5,909 bases of DNA from contig DATMWB010000049.1 in NCBI GenBank assembly GCA_035562735.1, positions 1-5,909 of the forward strand. Direction: 5' to 3'. This DNA is from UBA12158 sp035562735. GTDB lineage: Bacteria; Patescibacteriota; Microgenomatia; UBA12405. The notes under the pieces were generated by a model. It searched no databases, was not told the DNA's origin, and was given only the letters and a program-made list of their open reading frames with translations. A program made the translations under genes and the position numbers. Of the stretch, positions 5,783-5,909 are shown piece after piece (positions within the stretch are counted from its first letter, which is position 1; each line of letters opens with the position of its first letter).

Positions 5783-5909
5783 ATGAAAAAGAAACTGGGT
5801 TTTACCCTAATTGAACTTTTGGTGGTAATTGGTATTATCGCCGCATTAACAGCTGTGGTCTTTGTAGCTATTGATCCTGCTAAGCGTTTTAGAGATTCGA
5901 GAAATGCAA
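5783..5909 (+). CDS. Type IV major-type pilin / GspG-like protein, N-terminal part (3' end outside the window)
   Basis: Only 42 codons are in the window, but the class is clear: a leader MKKKLG with two or three Lys, cleavage after Gly, then FTLIELLVVIGIIAALTAVV with Glu at mature +5, a textbook type IV pilin N-terminal helix. The following AIDPAKRFRDSRNA is a style I associate with pilins of Patescibacteria, which continue with an R-W-S-D segment. It would be the main fibre subunit or a further structural pilin, assembled by the PilB/PilC machinery encoded upstream. The ATG is 22 bases after the preceding stop, with an AT-only leader and no Shine-Dalgarno sequence. This is the most canonical leader in the cluster, which favours a major pilin over a fifth minor pilin, but its C-terminal domain cannot be seen. 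Confidence 0.9.
   Translation, partial: MKKKLGFTLIELLVVIGIIAALTAVVFVAIDPAKRFRDSRNA

Overview
The window is one tightly packed block of type IV pilus / type II secretion-like (T4P/T2S) assembly genes, all on the + strand. Gaps never exceed 22 bases, and there are several overlaps. I see no RNA genes, mobile elements or CRISPR, and no gene-free stretch longer than 22 bases. The DNA is AT-rich and uses TTG and GTG starts as well as ATG. UGA appears to be a stop. The final pilin has a GFTLIELLVVIGII leader followed by an AIDPAKRFRDSRNA segment. Together with the style of the minor pilins (LAEEGLEAARSIRNQNF, then a terminal ...LTNW), this recalls Candidate Phyla Radiation (Patescibacteria) bacteria, possibly Microgenomates-like. 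That assignment rests on remembered family style, not on a search.

Layout: the 3' third of the assembly ATPase gene pilB/gspE (1-585, cut by the window start); the inner-membrane platform gene pilC/gspF (588-1634); a GspH/FimT-type minor pilin (1627-2055); a GspI/PilV-type minor pilin carrying a roughly 450-residue repetitive C-terminal domain (2045-3853); a GspJ/PilW-type minor pilin (3855-4358); a GspK/PilX-type minor pilin (4355-4726); a membrane protein with a PilM/GspL-like cytoplasmic part and a LytR_C-like extracytoplasmic part (4747-5760); and the start of a canonical major-type pilin (5783 onward, cut by the window end).

How they would work together: PilB hydrolyses ATP and drives PilC, which inserts pilin subunits into the growing fibre. 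The four minor pilins would form the initiating tip complex, and the GspL-like protein would link the cytoplasmic ATPase to the extracytoplasmic assembly site. The order E-F-H-I-J-K-L matches the gsp operons, with the major pilin (G) moved to the end. It also resembles the Pseudomonas fimU-pilV-pilW-pilX-pilY1-pilE cassette.

The two most unusual points are the fusion of a probable beta-propeller to the PilV-like minor pilin, which is a candidate pilus-tip adhesin playing the part of PilY1, and the LytR_C-like domain sitting where GspL/PilN carry a ferredoxin-like periplasmic domain.
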